Positions 7,846 to 16,828 of a stretch of 64,000 bases of DNA are shown piece by piece. This DNA comes from Pseudomonas sp. RIT-PI-r. GTDB taxonomy: Bacteria > Pseudomonadota > Gammaproteobacteria > Pseudomonadales > Pseudomonadaceae. The stretch spans positions 37,753 through 101,752 of the forward strand of contig NZ_LIGE01000035.1 of the NCBI RefSeq assembly GCF_001297015.1, given 5' to 3'. Position numbers and translations under genes: made by a program. Under the pieces are notes generated by a model. That model ran no database searches. It was not told the DNA's origin and was given only the letters and a program-made list of their open reading frames with translations. The stretch's first letter is position 1, and each line of letters opens with the position of its first letter.

Positions 7846-8421
7846 TCAGCCAAGCAACTCACTCATCGCAATAATCTGCTCCGCCACCTGAATCAGCTTC
7901 TGCTGCCGGCTCATGGCCTGGCGCCGCATCAGGGTGTAAGCCTCTTCCTCATTGCAGTCCTTCATCTTCATCAGCAACCCTTTGGCCAGCTCAATGCGCT
8001 TGCGCTCAGCCAATTGCTGGTCACGCGCGTGCAGCTGCGCACGCAACGCCTGATCACTCTCGAAACGCGCCATCGCGACATCGAGAATCGGCTGCAAACG
8101 CTGGGCGTGAATGCCTTCGACGATGTACGCGCTGACCCCGGACTTGATCGCCTGGCGCATCACCCCCGGATCATGTTCATCGGTAAACATCACGATTGGC
8201 CGAGGTTGGTCGCGGCTGACCAGTACCACTTGCTCCATGACATCGCGGCTCGGTGACTCGGTATCGATCAGGATCACGTCCGGGCGCACCGTTTCGACGC
8301 GCGCGGGCAGGTCGATGGTCAGCCCGGATTCGTCGATTACTTCGAAACCGGCCTCGGTCAGCGCGGCTTTAAGGCGTCCGACTTTTTTCGCTGTGTCGTT
8401 GATCAACAGAATGCGCAACAT
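7846..8421 (-). CDS. nasT: NasT: ANTAR-domain response-regulator-type antiterminator
   Basis: The 191-aa product has an N-terminal receiver-like domain (MLRILLINDTAKKVGRL, then VILIDTES). Its C-terminal ANTAR RNA-binding domain (about 125-185) reads KRIELAKGLLMKMKDCNEEE and AYTLMRRQAM. In characterised systems NasT is held inactive by NasS without nitrate; when free it binds leader hairpins and prevents termination. Both leaders with the required hairpins are in this window (nirB and the transporter). It is 15 bp downstream of nasS and very probably shares its transcript. It corresponds to P. aeruginosa PA1785. Confidence 0.94.
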   Translation of the reverse strand: MLRILLINDTAKKVGRLKAALTEAGFEVIDESGLTIDLPARVETVRPDVILIDTESPSRDVMEQVVLVSRDQPRPIVMFTDEHDPGVMRQAIKSGVSAYIVEGIHAQRLQPILDVAMARFESDQALRAQLHARDQQLAERKRIELAKGLLMKMKDCNEEEAYTLMRRQAMSRQQKLIQVAEQIIAMSELLG

Positions 8422-8436
8422 GTTCGCGGTCTCCTG

Positions 8437-9648
8437 TCAGCGGCGGGCGAGAAGGGGAGCATCGTCGCTCAACGCGTGCAACTTGAAGCTGCGCGCATAA
8501 CCAGCGGGATCGCTGCCGTCCCAGATCTTGCCGTCGAGCAACTGGCTGCTGCGCATGTCGCTGCCCCACGCGGCAACGCCGAGCGCCGTGGCGGCCTCGC
8601 GATAGAGATCAAGCTGCTGAACCTGGCGGGCGACGGCGAGGTAATCCGGATCTTCACGCAACAAGCCCCAGCGGCGGAACTGGGTCATGAACCACATGCC
8701 ATCGGACAAGTACGGCAGATTCACTTGGCCATTGCCGTGAAAACGCAGCGCGTGCGGATCCTGCCAGCGATTGCCGAGGCCATCGGCATAGTCACCGAGA
8801 AAACGTGGTTCGATGCAGGCCAGCGGAGCATCGAGATACTCCGGCGCACTCAGCAATTGCGCGGTGCTGCGGCGGTTCTCCGGGCTTTCTTCGATGAAAC
8901 GGCTGGCTTCGAGGATCGCCATCACCAACGCTCGCGCAGTGTTGGGGTATTGCTCGACAAATTCGCGGGTGCAGCCAAGGACTTTTTCCGGGTGATCGGG
9001 CCAGATGGTCTGGCTGGTCGCCAAGGTAAACCCAAGATCCTGCTGCACCGCGCTGGCCGCCCACGGCTCGCCGACACAGAAGCCATCAATGCGCCCGGCC
9101 TGCAAGTGCGCGACCATTTGTGGCGGTGGCACCACCACGCTGTCGACATCCTGAAGTGGATGAATGCCCTGACTCGCCAGCCAGTAATACAGCCACATCG
9201 CGTGCGTGCCGGTGGGAAAGGTCTGGGCGAAGGTCAGTTTTGCGCGGCTTTGGTGCACGTGGCGGTCCAGCGCTTCAGGACTGGTCACGCCGAGGTGTTG
9301 CAGGTTGTGGGACACATTGATGCTTTGACCGTTTTGATTGAGGCCCATCAGCACCGCCATGTCGGTCGGAGCGACGCCCCCAATGCCCAGATGCACGGCG
9401 TAAATCAATCCGTACAGACTGTGCGCCGCGTCGAGTTCACCGCTGACCAGGTTGTCGCGCAGATTGGCCCATGAAGCCTGGCGCTTCAGGTTCAGCGTTA
9501 GTCCGTAAGGCTGGGCAAAGCCTTGAGTGGCAGCAACGACAACCGACGCGCAGTCGCTCAACGCCATGAAGCCGAGGTTGATCGCAGTTTTTTCCGGGGC
9601 ATCGCTGCCATTGACCCAGGCCAGTGGCCCTACCGAAGGTTCATTCAT
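8437..9648 (-). CDS. nasS: NasS: nitrate-sensing periplasmic-binding-protein-like regulator
   Basis: The 403-aa product resembles the NrtA/SsuA nitrate-binding proteins (LNLKRQASWANLRDNLVSGE, DAAHSLYGL, RIDGFCVGEPW) but has no signal peptide, as expected for the cytoplasmic sensor NasS. NasS binds nitrate or nitrite and then releases NasT. I chose ATG 9648 (MNEPSVGPLAW) because AGGTGG lies 7-8 bases upstream. The frame could extend to 9774, but that adds an arginine-rich stretch unlike the family. nasS and nasT form a unit read toward the transporter. Confidence 0.92.
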   Translation of the reverse strand: MNEPSVGPLAWVNGSDAPEKTAINLGFMALSDCASVVVAATQGFAQPYGLTLNLKRQASWANLRDNLVSGELDAAHSLYGLIYAVHLGIGGVAPTDMAVLMGLNQNGQSINVSHNLQHLGVTSPEALDRHVHQSRAKLTFAQTFPTGTHAMWLYYWLASQGIHPLQDVDSVVVPPPQMVAHLQAGRIDGFCVGEPWAASAVQQDLGFTLATSQTIWPDHPEKVLGCTREFVEQYPNTARALVMAILEASRFIEESPENRRSTAQLLSAPEYLDAPLACIEPRFLGDYADGLGNRWQDPHALRFHGNGQVNLPYLSDGMWFMTQFRRWGLLREDPDYLAVARQVQQLDLYREAATALGVAAWGSDMRSSQLLDGKIWDGSDPAGYARSFKLHALSDDAPLLARR

Positions 9649-9870
9649 CCAACGCCACCTCGAAAAAAAGCGTCGCCACGGACTTTGCGCAGGCAAAATC
9701 CGGGACGACGCCATTGTCCTTGCCCGCCTGCCTTCATTGGCCTGCGCGCTGATAGCGAAGAGGGTGCAAGGCATATGCCAGTGCCAGTGATTTGCGCGTG
9801 CGCCTCGCGCGGTGGGTCGTTGCCCGGCTATAATCGCCGCCTCTTTTCGCCGCCCGAGTCATCGCCGCCC

Positions 9871-10890
9871 ATGTACACCCTGGCCCGTCAGCTGTTGTTC
9901 AAACTTTCCCCGGAAACCTCCCACGATCTGTCGCTGGATCTGATCGGCGCGGGTGGGCGTTTGGGCCTCAACGGCTTGCTGTGCAAGGCGCCGGCGAAGA
10001 AACCGGTGACGGTCATGGGGCTGGAGTTCCCGAACCCGGTGGGGCTGGCGGCCGGTCTGGACAAGAACGGCGCGGCCATCGATGGCTTCGCACAACTGGG
10101 TTTCGGTTTTGTCGAAATCGGCACCGTGACCCCGCGTCCGCAGCCGGGCAACCCGAAGCCGCGGATCTTCCGCCTGCCGGAAGCCGAAGCGATCATCAAC
10201 CGCATGGGTTTCAACAACCTCGGTGTGGATAACTTGCTGGCGCGGGTGGCAGCAGCGAAATACAAAGGCGTGCTGGGCATCAACATCGGCAAGAACTTCG
10301 ACACGCCGGTTGAACGCGCGGTTGACGACTACCTGATCTGCCTGGACAAGGTTTACGCCCACGCCAGCTACGTGACGGTTAACGTCAGTTCGCCGAACAC
10401 GCCGGGCCTGCGCAGCCTGCAGTTCGGTGACTCGCTCAAGCAATTGCTCGCCGATCTGGCCACGCGTCGTGCCGAACTCGCCTTGCGTCATGGCAAGCAT
10501 GTGCCGCTGGCGATCAAGATTGCCCCGGACATGACCGATGAAGAAACCGCGCAGGTAGCACAGGCGCTGATCGAAACCGGTATGGACGCGGTGATCGCGA
10601 CCAACACCACGCTGAGCCGTGTCGGCGTTGAAGGCATGGAGCATGGCGACGAGGCGGGCGGTTTGTCGGGTGCGCCGGTGCGGGAGAAGAGCACCAATAC
10701 CGTGAAGGTGCTGGCCGGTGAGTTGGCTGGGCGTTTGCCGATCATTGCTGCTGGCGGGATTACTGAAGGCAAGCATGCTGCGGAGAAAATTCTCGCGGGT
10801 GCGAGCCTGGTGCAGATCTATTCGGGCTTCATCTATAAAGGCCCGGCGTTGATTCGCGAATCGGTCGACGCGATCACCGCTCTGCGCTGA
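9871..10890 (+). CDS. pyrD: Dihydroorotate dehydrogenase (quinone), class 2
   Basis: PyrD oxidises dihydroorotate to orotate in pyrimidine synthesis and passes electrons to quinones at the inner membrane. The 339-aa product starts MYTLARQLLFKLSPE, the amphipathic quinone-site helix of class 2 enzymes. GLAAGLDKNG, NVSSPNTPGLR (with the catalytic serine) and IAAGGITEGKHA (FMN phosphate site) follow. The frame continues upstream to 9523, but the family N-terminus begins at 9871. A TATAAT hexamer about 45 bases upstream may be its -10. It is divergent from nasS. Confidence 0.96.
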   Translation: MYTLARQLLFKLSPETSHDLSLDLIGAGGRLGLNGLLCKAPAKKPVTVMGLEFPNPVGLAAGLDKNGAAIDGFAQLGFGFVEIGTVTPRPQPGNPKPRIFRLPEAEAIINRMGFNNLGVDNLLARVAAAKYKGVLGINIGKNFDTPVERAVDDYLICLDKVYAHASYVTVNVSSPNTPGLRSLQFGDSLKQLLADLATRRAELALRHGKHVPLAIKIAPDMTDEETAQVAQALIETGMDAVIATNTTLSRVGVEGMEHGDEAGGLSGAPVREKSTNTVKVLAGELAGRLPIIAAGGITEGKHAAEKILAGASLVQIYSGFIYKGPALIRESVDAITALR

Positions 10891-10912
10891 TCCATAGACA
10901 CCACTGTTCCCT

Positions 10913-11001
10913 TGTAGGAGTGAGCCTGCTCGCGATAGCTTTCTTTCGGTCACTTCATCAGCGACTGACAGACCGCTATCGCGAGCAGGCTCACTCCTAC
11001 A
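10913..11001. repeat. REP doublet, family A
   Basis: Inverted copies of TGTAGGAGTGAGCCTGCTCG flank a 40-base core, 22 bases after the pyrD stop, between the convergent genes pyrD and rmf. Confidence 0.87.
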
Positions 11002-11032
11002 GGTTATGCGCTCGGCACAAAAAACCATGCAA

Positions 11033-11058
11033 TAAAAAGGGCTCCTCGAAGGAGCCCC
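11033..11058 (-). terminator. Intrinsic terminator of rmf
   Basis: On the minus strand GGGGCTCCTTCGAGGAGCCC is followed by TTTTT: a strong stem with a UUCG loop and a U-tract. It lies about 85 bases past the rmf stop. Confidence 0.85.
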
Positions 11059-11143
11059 TGGGCCGTAGCCCGCCGTCCGGGAAGGACGTGCGTGGTTAAT
11101 TTGTTACAAATTCAGATTGTCGTGTCGGAATAAATGCCCTGTG

Positions 11144-11359
11144 TCAGCCGACGGCGTGAAGTTCGTTGAGTCTGTGGATTCCCGCAGTGCCGGTCATACC
11201 GTCCCAGTTGTCGCCGCGTCCTTCTCGCCAGCCGTTAATCCAGGCTTGACGTACCGACGGTAGAGTAAATGGGCAAAGCTCACGGGATTTGCCACCAACG
11301 CCATATTGATATCCGCGCAAAAATGCTCTTTCCAACGGATCACGCTTAAGTCTTCTCAT
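11144..11359 (-). CDS. rmf: Ribosome modulation factor
   Basis: RMF is a small basic protein that pairs 70S ribosomes into inactive 100S dimers in stationary phase or under stress. The 71-aa product begins MRRLKRDPLERAFLRGYQYG and has the family core SREL-CPF and RQAWINGWREGRGDNWDG. GAGGGA about 9 bases before the ATG serves as ribosome binding site. It is a single-gene unit with its own terminator. The long upstream region (11360-11891) holds small hairpins that could affect its mRNA. Confidence 0.95.
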   Translation of the reverse strand: MRRLKRDPLERAFLRGYQYGVGGKSRELCPFTLPSVRQAWINGWREGRGDNWDGMTGTAGIHRLNELHAVG

Positions 11360-11891
11360 AGGGTGTTTCCCTCACTTGTTGACTGTTTTGTGTCGCGTTG
11401 ACCTCAACTGAGGTCTGGCAGAAAAAACCTGCCATGGTGCGGCTCGCTGCCGGCGTGGCGAGCCAAGGTGTTGACGCCGTTGCGACGTCAACCTGTGCTC
11501 AGTTCTAACCAATGAGTCACAGCGATGGAATGACCGTTTTGTCATAAGCACGTAACGAAAAGGGTGCTATAGCGATAAGTAACTGCGTATTTATTGAATG
11601 TTTATTGGGCAAACCCCGGTATGATCGGCCCCGCGCTGGATGATGGGGTTAATTCTTTAGTGTGAATGACCCACGTTTGCGCTGGGGTACTATTCGACGA
11701 AGGGTCGTTTTAAGACTTTTTGTTGCATCAACTTTTTTATCTGTCCTGGCATCTAAGCTCTTTTAACCCGAGCAGCGGGGATGGAACGGCACACCTTCGT
11801 GCCACGCGGGCGCTCTTTAAGAAAAGCGCCTGATTGAAAACCGGATCGGCAATGCGTTGCCGATTCACTAGCCAAAGGCTCTGGAAATACC
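11360..11891. other. Divergent intergenic region rmf / rlmKL
   Basis: No gene is seen in these 530 bases. They must hold the rmf and rlmKL promoters. Visible structure: stem GACCTCA-AC-TGAGGTC (11400-11415), next to it TGGCAG-N7-CTGCCA, and GTTGACG-N9-CGTCAAC (11470-11492). The part from 11560 on is AT-richer than the surroundings, as promoter DNA often is. I could not assign a -35/-10 pair with confidence. Confidence 0.5.
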
Positions 11892-14162
11892 ATGTCCGAC
11901 CGTTTCGAACTCTTCCTCACTTGCCCTAAAGGCCTTGAAGGCCTGCTCATCGAGGAAGCCGTCGGGCTTGGCCTTGAAGAAGCGCGCGAGCACACTTCCG
12001 CCGTGCGTGGCATGGCGACCATGGAAACCGCTTATCGCCTGTGCCTCTGGTCGCGTCTGGCCAACCGGGTGCTGTTGGTGCTCAAGCGTTTCCCGATGAA
12101 AGACGCTGAAGACCTCTATCACGGCGTGCTCGACATCGAATGGCAGGATCACATGCTCAGCGACGGCACCCTGGCCGTTGAATTCAGTGGTCATGGCTCG
12201 GGCATCGACAACACGCATTTCGGTGCGCTGAAAGTCAAAGACGCCATCGTCGATAAATTGCGCACCCCGCAGGGCGACCGCCCGTCGATCGACAAGCTCA
12301 ACCCGGATCTGCGCATTCACCTGCGTCTGGATCGTGGCGAAGCAATTCTCTCCCTCGACCTCTCCGGGCACAGCCTGCACCAGCGCGGCTATCGTTTGCA
12401 GCAGGGCGCGGCGCCGCTGAAGGAAAACCTCGCAGCGGCGATCCTGATCCGCTCCGGCTGGCCGCGCATTGCCGCTGAAGGCGGCGCGCTGGCTGACCCG
12501 ATGTGCGGTGTCGGTACGTTCCTCGTCGAAGCAGCAATGATCGCCGCCGATATGGCGCCGAACCTGCGTCGTGAGCAGTGGGGTTTCACGGCCTGGCTCG
12601 GTCACGTGCCGGCGCTGTGGAAAAAACTCCATGAAGAAGCCGTCGAACGCGCCGCTGCCGGTCTGGCCAAGCCACCGCTGTGGATTCGCGGTTACGAAGC
12701 CGACCCGCGACTGATTCAGCCGGGCCGCAACAACGTCGAGCGCGCTGGCCTCAGCGAATGGATCAAGATCTATCAGGGCGAAGTCGCGACCTTCGAGCCG
12801 CGCCCGGACCAGAACCAGAAAGGTCTGGTGATCTGCAACCCGCCGTACGGCGAGCGTCTCGGCGACGAAGCCAGCCTGCTCTATCTCTACCAGAATCTTG
12901 GCGAACGCCTGCGTCAGGCCTGCCTGAACTGGGAAGCGGCGGTGTTCACCGGCGCGCCGGATCTGGGCAAGCGCATGGGCATCCGCAGCCACAAACAGTA
13001 TTCGTTCTGGAACGGCGCGTTGCCGTGCAAGCTGCTGTTGATCAAGGTTCTGCCGGATCAGTTCGTCACCGGCGAGCGTCGGACCCCGGAACAACGTCAG
13101 GCCGAGCGCGAGCAAGCGGCTTACGATCTGACTCCGGACGAGCCGCAAGAGCGCAAGTTCAACAAGAACGGCAACCCGATCAAACCGACGCCAGCCCCGG
13201 CACCGGTGATCGAGCAGCCGCGCTTGAGCGAAGGCGGGCAGATGTTTGCCAACCGACTGCAAAAGAACCTCAAGGCGATGGGTAAGTGGGTCAAGCGCGA
13301 AGGCATCGATTGCTACCGCGTCTACGATGCCGACATGCCTGAATATGCGATGGCGATCGACCTGTACCACGATTGGGTGCACGTGCAGGAATACGCCGCG
13401 CCGAAGTCTATTGACCCGGAAAAAGCCTCGGCGCGCATGTTCGATGCGCTGGCAGCGATTCCGCAGGCGCTCAACGTCGACAAGAGCCGCGTGGTGGTCA
13501 AACGCCGCGAGCGCCAGAGCGGCACCAAGCAGTACGAGCGTCAGGCTGCGCAGGGCAAGTTCAATGAAGTCAGCGAGGGCGGCGTGAAGTTGCTGGTCAA
13601 TCTCACCGACTACCTCGACACCGGCCTGTTCCTCGATCACCGGCCAATGCGCATGCGCATCCAGAAAGAGGCCGCCGGCAAGCGCTTCCTCAATCTGTTC
13701 TGCTACACCGCGACCGCCAGTGTGCATGCGGCCAAGGGCGGCGCGCGCAGCACTACCAGTGTCGACCTGTCGAAAACTTACCTCGACTGGGCGCGCCGCA
13801 ACCTGTCGCTGAACGGTTTCTCCGACAAGAACCGTCTGGAGCAGGGCGATGTGATGGCGTGGCTGGAAAGCAGTCGTGACGAGTACGACCTGATCTTCAT
13901 CGATCCGCCGACGTTCTCCAACTCCAAGCGCATGGAAGGCATCTTCGACGTGCAACGTGATCAGGTGCAGTTGATTGACCTGGCCATGGCGCGTTTGGCA
14001 ACCGGTGGCGTGCTGTATTTCTCCAACAACTTCCGCAAGTTCCAGTTGGAAGAAAACCTCGCCGAGCGCTACGCGGTCGAGGAAATCAGCGCGCAGACCA
14101 TTGATCCGGATTTTGCCCGCAACACCAAGATCCACCGCGCCTGGAAAATCACGGCTCGTTGA
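11892..14162 (+). CDS. rlmKL: Bifunctional 23S rRNA methyltransferase RlmKL (m2G2445 / m7G2069)
   Basis: The 756-aa product modifies two guanines of 23S rRNA. A THUMP domain lies at about residues 45-160. An m2G methyltransferase (RlmL) follows, with GVGTFLVEAAM and the catalytic motif CNPPYGERL near residue 316. The C-terminal Rossmann methyltransferase (RlmK) has LNLFCYTATASVHA and FIDPPTFSNSKRM near residue 670. The length matches the fused family. The segment around 395-425 (RTPEQRQAEREQ onward) is a charged linker between the two enzymes. A hairpin terminator follows 15 bases after the stop. Confidence 0.95.
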   Translation: MSDRFELFLTCPKGLEGLLIEEAVGLGLEEAREHTSAVRGMATMETAYRLCLWSRLANRVLLVLKRFPMKDAEDLYHGVLDIEWQDHMLSDGTLAVEFSGHGSGIDNTHFGALKVKDAIVDKLRTPQGDRPSIDKLNPDLRIHLRLDRGEAILSLDLSGHSLHQRGYRLQQGAAPLKENLAAAILIRSGWPRIAAEGGALADPMCGVGTFLVEAAMIAADMAPNLRREQWGFTAWLGHVPALWKKLHEEAVERAAAGLAKPPLWIRGYEADPRLIQPGRNNVERAGLSEWIKIYQGEVATFEPRPDQNQKGLVICNPPYGERLGDEASLLYLYQNLGERLRQACLNWEAAVFTGAPDLGKRMGIRSHKQYSFWNGALPCKLLLIKVLPDQFVTGERRTPEQRQAEREQAAYDLTPDEPQERKFNKNGNPIKPTPAPAPVIEQPRLSEGGQMFANRLQKNLKAMGKWVKREGIDCYRVYDADMPEYAMAIDLYHDWVHVQEYAAPKSIDPEKASARMFDALAAIPQALNVDKSRVVVKRRERQSGTKQYERQAAQGKFNEVSEGGVKLLVNLTDYLDTGLFLDHRPMRMRIQKEAAGKRFLNLFCYTATASVHAAKGGARSTTSVDLSKTYLDWARRNLSLNGFSDKNRLEQGDVMAWLESSRDEYDLIFIDPPTFSNSKRMEGIFDVQRDQVQLIDLAMARLATGGVLYFSNNFRKFQLEENLAERYAVEEISAQTIDPDFARNTKIHRAWKITAR

Positions 14163-14177
14163 CGCTTTGTCGGGTTG

Positions 14178-14215
14178 GATCCACAGAGCCTTGATTTTTA
14201 AAGGCTCCGTGGATC
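14178..14215 (+). terminator. Hairpin terminator after rlmKL
   Basis: GATCCACAGAGCC pairs with GGCTCCGTGGATC around a TTGATTTTTAAA loop: 13 pairs with one mismatch. There is no long T-run after it, so it may act as a weak terminator or as a 3' stabiliser. Confidence 0.6.
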
Positions 14216-14309
14216 TGCCCGCGCTAGCTAAATTAGTGGCTAATAGCTATAACTCACACACGGTCAATGGGGTTTTCCCGTGAATGCTGGCGTAGTGTGA
14301 GTTGTCTTT

Positions 14310-16691
14310 ATGTCGTTGCACCCCGTGCGCCCTAAGATTCTGGGTTTTATCAGCGAAGACGTCTCGGCCTGGCTGGTCGCGATGCTGGTATTGCTCGCCG
14401 GTGCAATTCTCACGGGGTTACTCGCTTGGGCGACCCTCAATCAGTTTCAGCAACAAACGCGTCAGCGCTTCCAACTGCTGGCCAACGAACGTTACAGTCG
14501 TATCGAAGAACGCTTTCAGGATCAGGAACAGCGCCTCGATGGTCTGCGGCGCTTCTTTGCCAACTCTGAATCGGTGTCCCGCGCCGAATTCGACGGTTAC
14601 ACCCAACCTTTACTAATGCGTACCCAGGCCTACTCGTTTGCTCTCAAGGTCAGCGGACCCGAGCGCGCCGCTTTCGAGCAGCGGGTGCGTGACGAAGGCT
14701 TGAGTCACTTCACCCTGCGAGAATTGAATCCTCAAGGCGAACTGCAACTGGCTGGCGTGCGCGATGAATACGTGCCGGTGCTCTTCAGCCAGACGCAAAG
14801 CCGGCTTGGTTCACCGCTGGGGTACGACTTGCTGGCGCAGCCGTTGCGCCGCGACACCCTGCAACGTGCCGACAAGCTCGGCAGTCTGGCGGTATCGCAA
14901 CCGATGCATCTGGTCAGTATCGAGCCGTCCTATGCGCGTGGCGTGTTGTTGGTGGCGCCGGTGAGCCGCAATGGCGAGCGCCAATCGTTCGGCTACGTGA
15001 TGGCGGTGATCAGCATGCGCCAGCTGCTCGCCGACGGTTTGCCGGATGCCTTCCATGACTACCTGTCGGTGCGCATTCTCGACATGTCGACCCATGATCA
15101 GCACGAGGTGTTGTTCGAATCGACCAACGAGCCGGCGCCGAGCGACTTGTCCGCCACGCGTCTGGTACGCATGGCCGATCACGACTATCAGGTCGATATC
15201 TTGCCGAGCGACGCCTTCGTTCAGGCTAACCATTCGTCGGTTGGTAGCGTGATCATTCTGGGTGGCTTGCTCAGTTTGCTGCTCAGCGCCTTGCTCTACG
15301 TGTTGGTCAGTCAACGTCAACGGGCCTTGCGTCTGGTTCAATTGCGCACCCAGGAACTGCATGCAAGCGAACAGGAACTGCGGGGCACCCACGGCCAGTT
15401 ACGCGGCGTGCTGAATGCGGCGACGCAGGTGGCGATCATCGCTACCGACCTGCGCGGCGTGATCAACACCTTCAATCCCGGGGCCGAACAGATGCTTGGC
15501 TACAGCAGTGCCGACGTCGTTGGCCATATGACCCTGGAAAACCTGCACCTGCCGCGCGAGTTGACGGCGCGCGCTGCCGAGTTGAGCGCGCGCTACGGTA
15601 AAAGCATTCCGACCTGCCACGCGATGCTCGTCGAGGGCGGCGAAGTCGGCGGTCACGAGGCGCGCGAGTGGACGCTGGTGCGCAGCGATGGCAGCCATCT
15701 GCCGGTGAACATGCTGGCCACACCGGTGCTCGATGAGCAGGGTTTGTGGGTTGGCCATCTGGCGATCTGCATCGACATCACCGAGCGCAAACGCGTGCAC
15801 GAAGTGCTGGCGGCGCGGGATGTGTTGCTGAAGAAGCTCAGTGCGCACGTTCCCGGTGGTATCTATCAGTTCAAAATGGAGTTCGACGGGCGGTTCAGCG
15901 TGATCTATGCCAGCGACGGCATTCGCGAGATCTACGAACTGGAACCGGACGTGCTGTTGTTCAACGCTGAAGCGATCTTCACGCGCATCCATCCTCAGGA
16001 CATCACCCGCGTGCGCTCTTCCATTCGCGCCTCGGCAGACAGCCTCAGCCCGTGGCGCGAGGAATACCGCGTGCAACTGCCCGAACGTGGCCTGCGCTGG
16101 GTGCGCGGCGAGGCGACGCCGGAGGAGCTGCCGGGTGGCGGGGTGCTTTGGCATGGCTATATCTCGGACATTTCCGATCTGAAACGCGTGGAAGAAGAAC
16201 TGCGTGCGCTGTCGGTCACCGACTCCCTGACCGGGATCCACAACCGTCGCTACTTCCAGGAACGCCTGACCACCGAAATGGCCCGGGTCGAGCGCGGCGG
16301 TGGCGAGCTGTCGGTGATCATGCTCGACATCGACCACTTCAAACGCATCAACGACCAGTACGGCCACGCCGTCGGCGACCGGGTGTTGCAAGCGGTGTGC
16401 GAGCGCATCGGTCATCGCCTGCGCCGCACCGATGTGTTCTGCCGTTTGGGCGGCGAAGAGTTCATGGTGCTGTGCCCGGACATCGACGGCGAGCACGCGC
16501 ACATGCTCGCGGTCGAGTTGTGGCAAGGCTTGCGCGGCGCGCCGGTGGACGTGGTTGGTGTGGTCACGGCGAGTTTCGGTATCGCCAGTTGGCGACCGGG
16601 GGAGGGCGCAGATGCGTTGCTGTTGCGCGCGGATTCGGGTGTGTATATGGCAAAGCAGCGCGGCCGCGATCGCGTCGAGCAGATGAGCTGA
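14310..16691 (+). CDS. Membrane diguanylate cyclase, CHASE-PAS-PAS-GGDEF
   Basis: The 793-aa sensor enzyme is predicted to make cyclic di-GMP. Membrane helix 1 is at about 20-42 and a periplasmic CHASE domain at about 45-300 (RFFANSESVSRAEFDGYTQP). Helix 2 is at about 315-338 (SVIILGGLLSLLLSALLYVL). Two PAS domains lie at about 365-485 (NAATQVAIIATDLRGVINTF) and 500-625. The C-terminal GGDEF domain has a GGEEF active site and RRTD five residues before it, so the inhibitory I-site RxxD is intact. The sequence therefore supports active synthesis with product feedback. The ligand sensed by CHASE cannot be told. The gene stands alone between two terminator/repeat elements. Confidence 0.92.
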   Translation: MSLHPVRPKILGFISEDVSAWLVAMLVLLAGAILTGLLAWATLNQFQQQTRQRFQLLANERYSRIEERFQDQEQRLDGLRRFFANSESVSRAEFDGYTQPLLMRTQAYSFALKVSGPERAAFEQRVRDEGLSHFTLRELNPQGELQLAGVRDEYVPVLFSQTQSRLGSPLGYDLLAQPLRRDTLQRADKLGSLAVSQPMHLVSIEPSYARGVLLVAPVSRNGERQSFGYVMAVISMRQLLADGLPDAFHDYLSVRILDMSTHDQHEVLFESTNEPAPSDLSATRLVRMADHDYQVDILPSDAFVQANHSSVGSVIILGGLLSLLLSALLYVLVSQRQRALRLVQLRTQELHASEQELRGTHGQLRGVLNAATQVAIIATDLRGVINTFNPGAEQMLGYSSADVVGHMTLENLHLPRELTARAAELSARYGKSIPTCHAMLVEGGEVGGHEAREWTLVRSDGSHLPVNMLATPVLDEQGLWVGHLAICIDITERKRVHEVLAARDVLLKKLSAHVPGGIYQFKMEFDGRFSVIYASDGIREIYELEPDVLLFNAEAIFTRIHPQDITRVRSSIRASADSLSPWREEYRVQLPERGLRWVRGEATPEELPGGGVLWHGYISDISDLKRVEEELRALSVTDSLTGIHNRRYFQERLTTEMARVERGGGELSVIMLDIDHFKRINDQYGHAVGDRVLQAVCERIGHRLRRTDVFCRLGGEEFMVLCPDIDGEHAHMLAVELWQGLRGAPVDVVGVVTASFGIASWRPGEGADALLLRADSGVYMAKQRGRDRVEQMS

Positions 16692-16711
16692 CTTCAATAC
16701 GCCGCAACCCC

Positions 16712-16801
16712 TGTGGGAGCTGGCTTGCCAGCGATAGCGTCATTTCAGTCAGCATATTCAGTGGCTGACATTCCGCAATCGCTGGCAAGCCAGCTCCCAC
16801 A
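16712..16801. repeat. REP doublet, family B (tgtgggagctggcttgccagcgat)
   Basis: Inverted copies of TGTGGGAGCTGGCTTGCCAG, each with its own small TGGC-TTGCCA palindrome, lie between the convergent cyclase gene and dacB. A second copy, in the opposite order, is at 21439-21529. Confidence 0.87.
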
Positions 16802-16828
16802 GGGTTTTGTGCTGTTGCTTGAACGGCG

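Noticed and set aside
11868..14135. Open frame of 755 codons on the minus strand opposite rlmKL
   Set aside because: It mirrors rlmKL, which has clear methyltransferase motifs. The antisense frame is open only because of GC-rich codon structure and has no recognisable domain.
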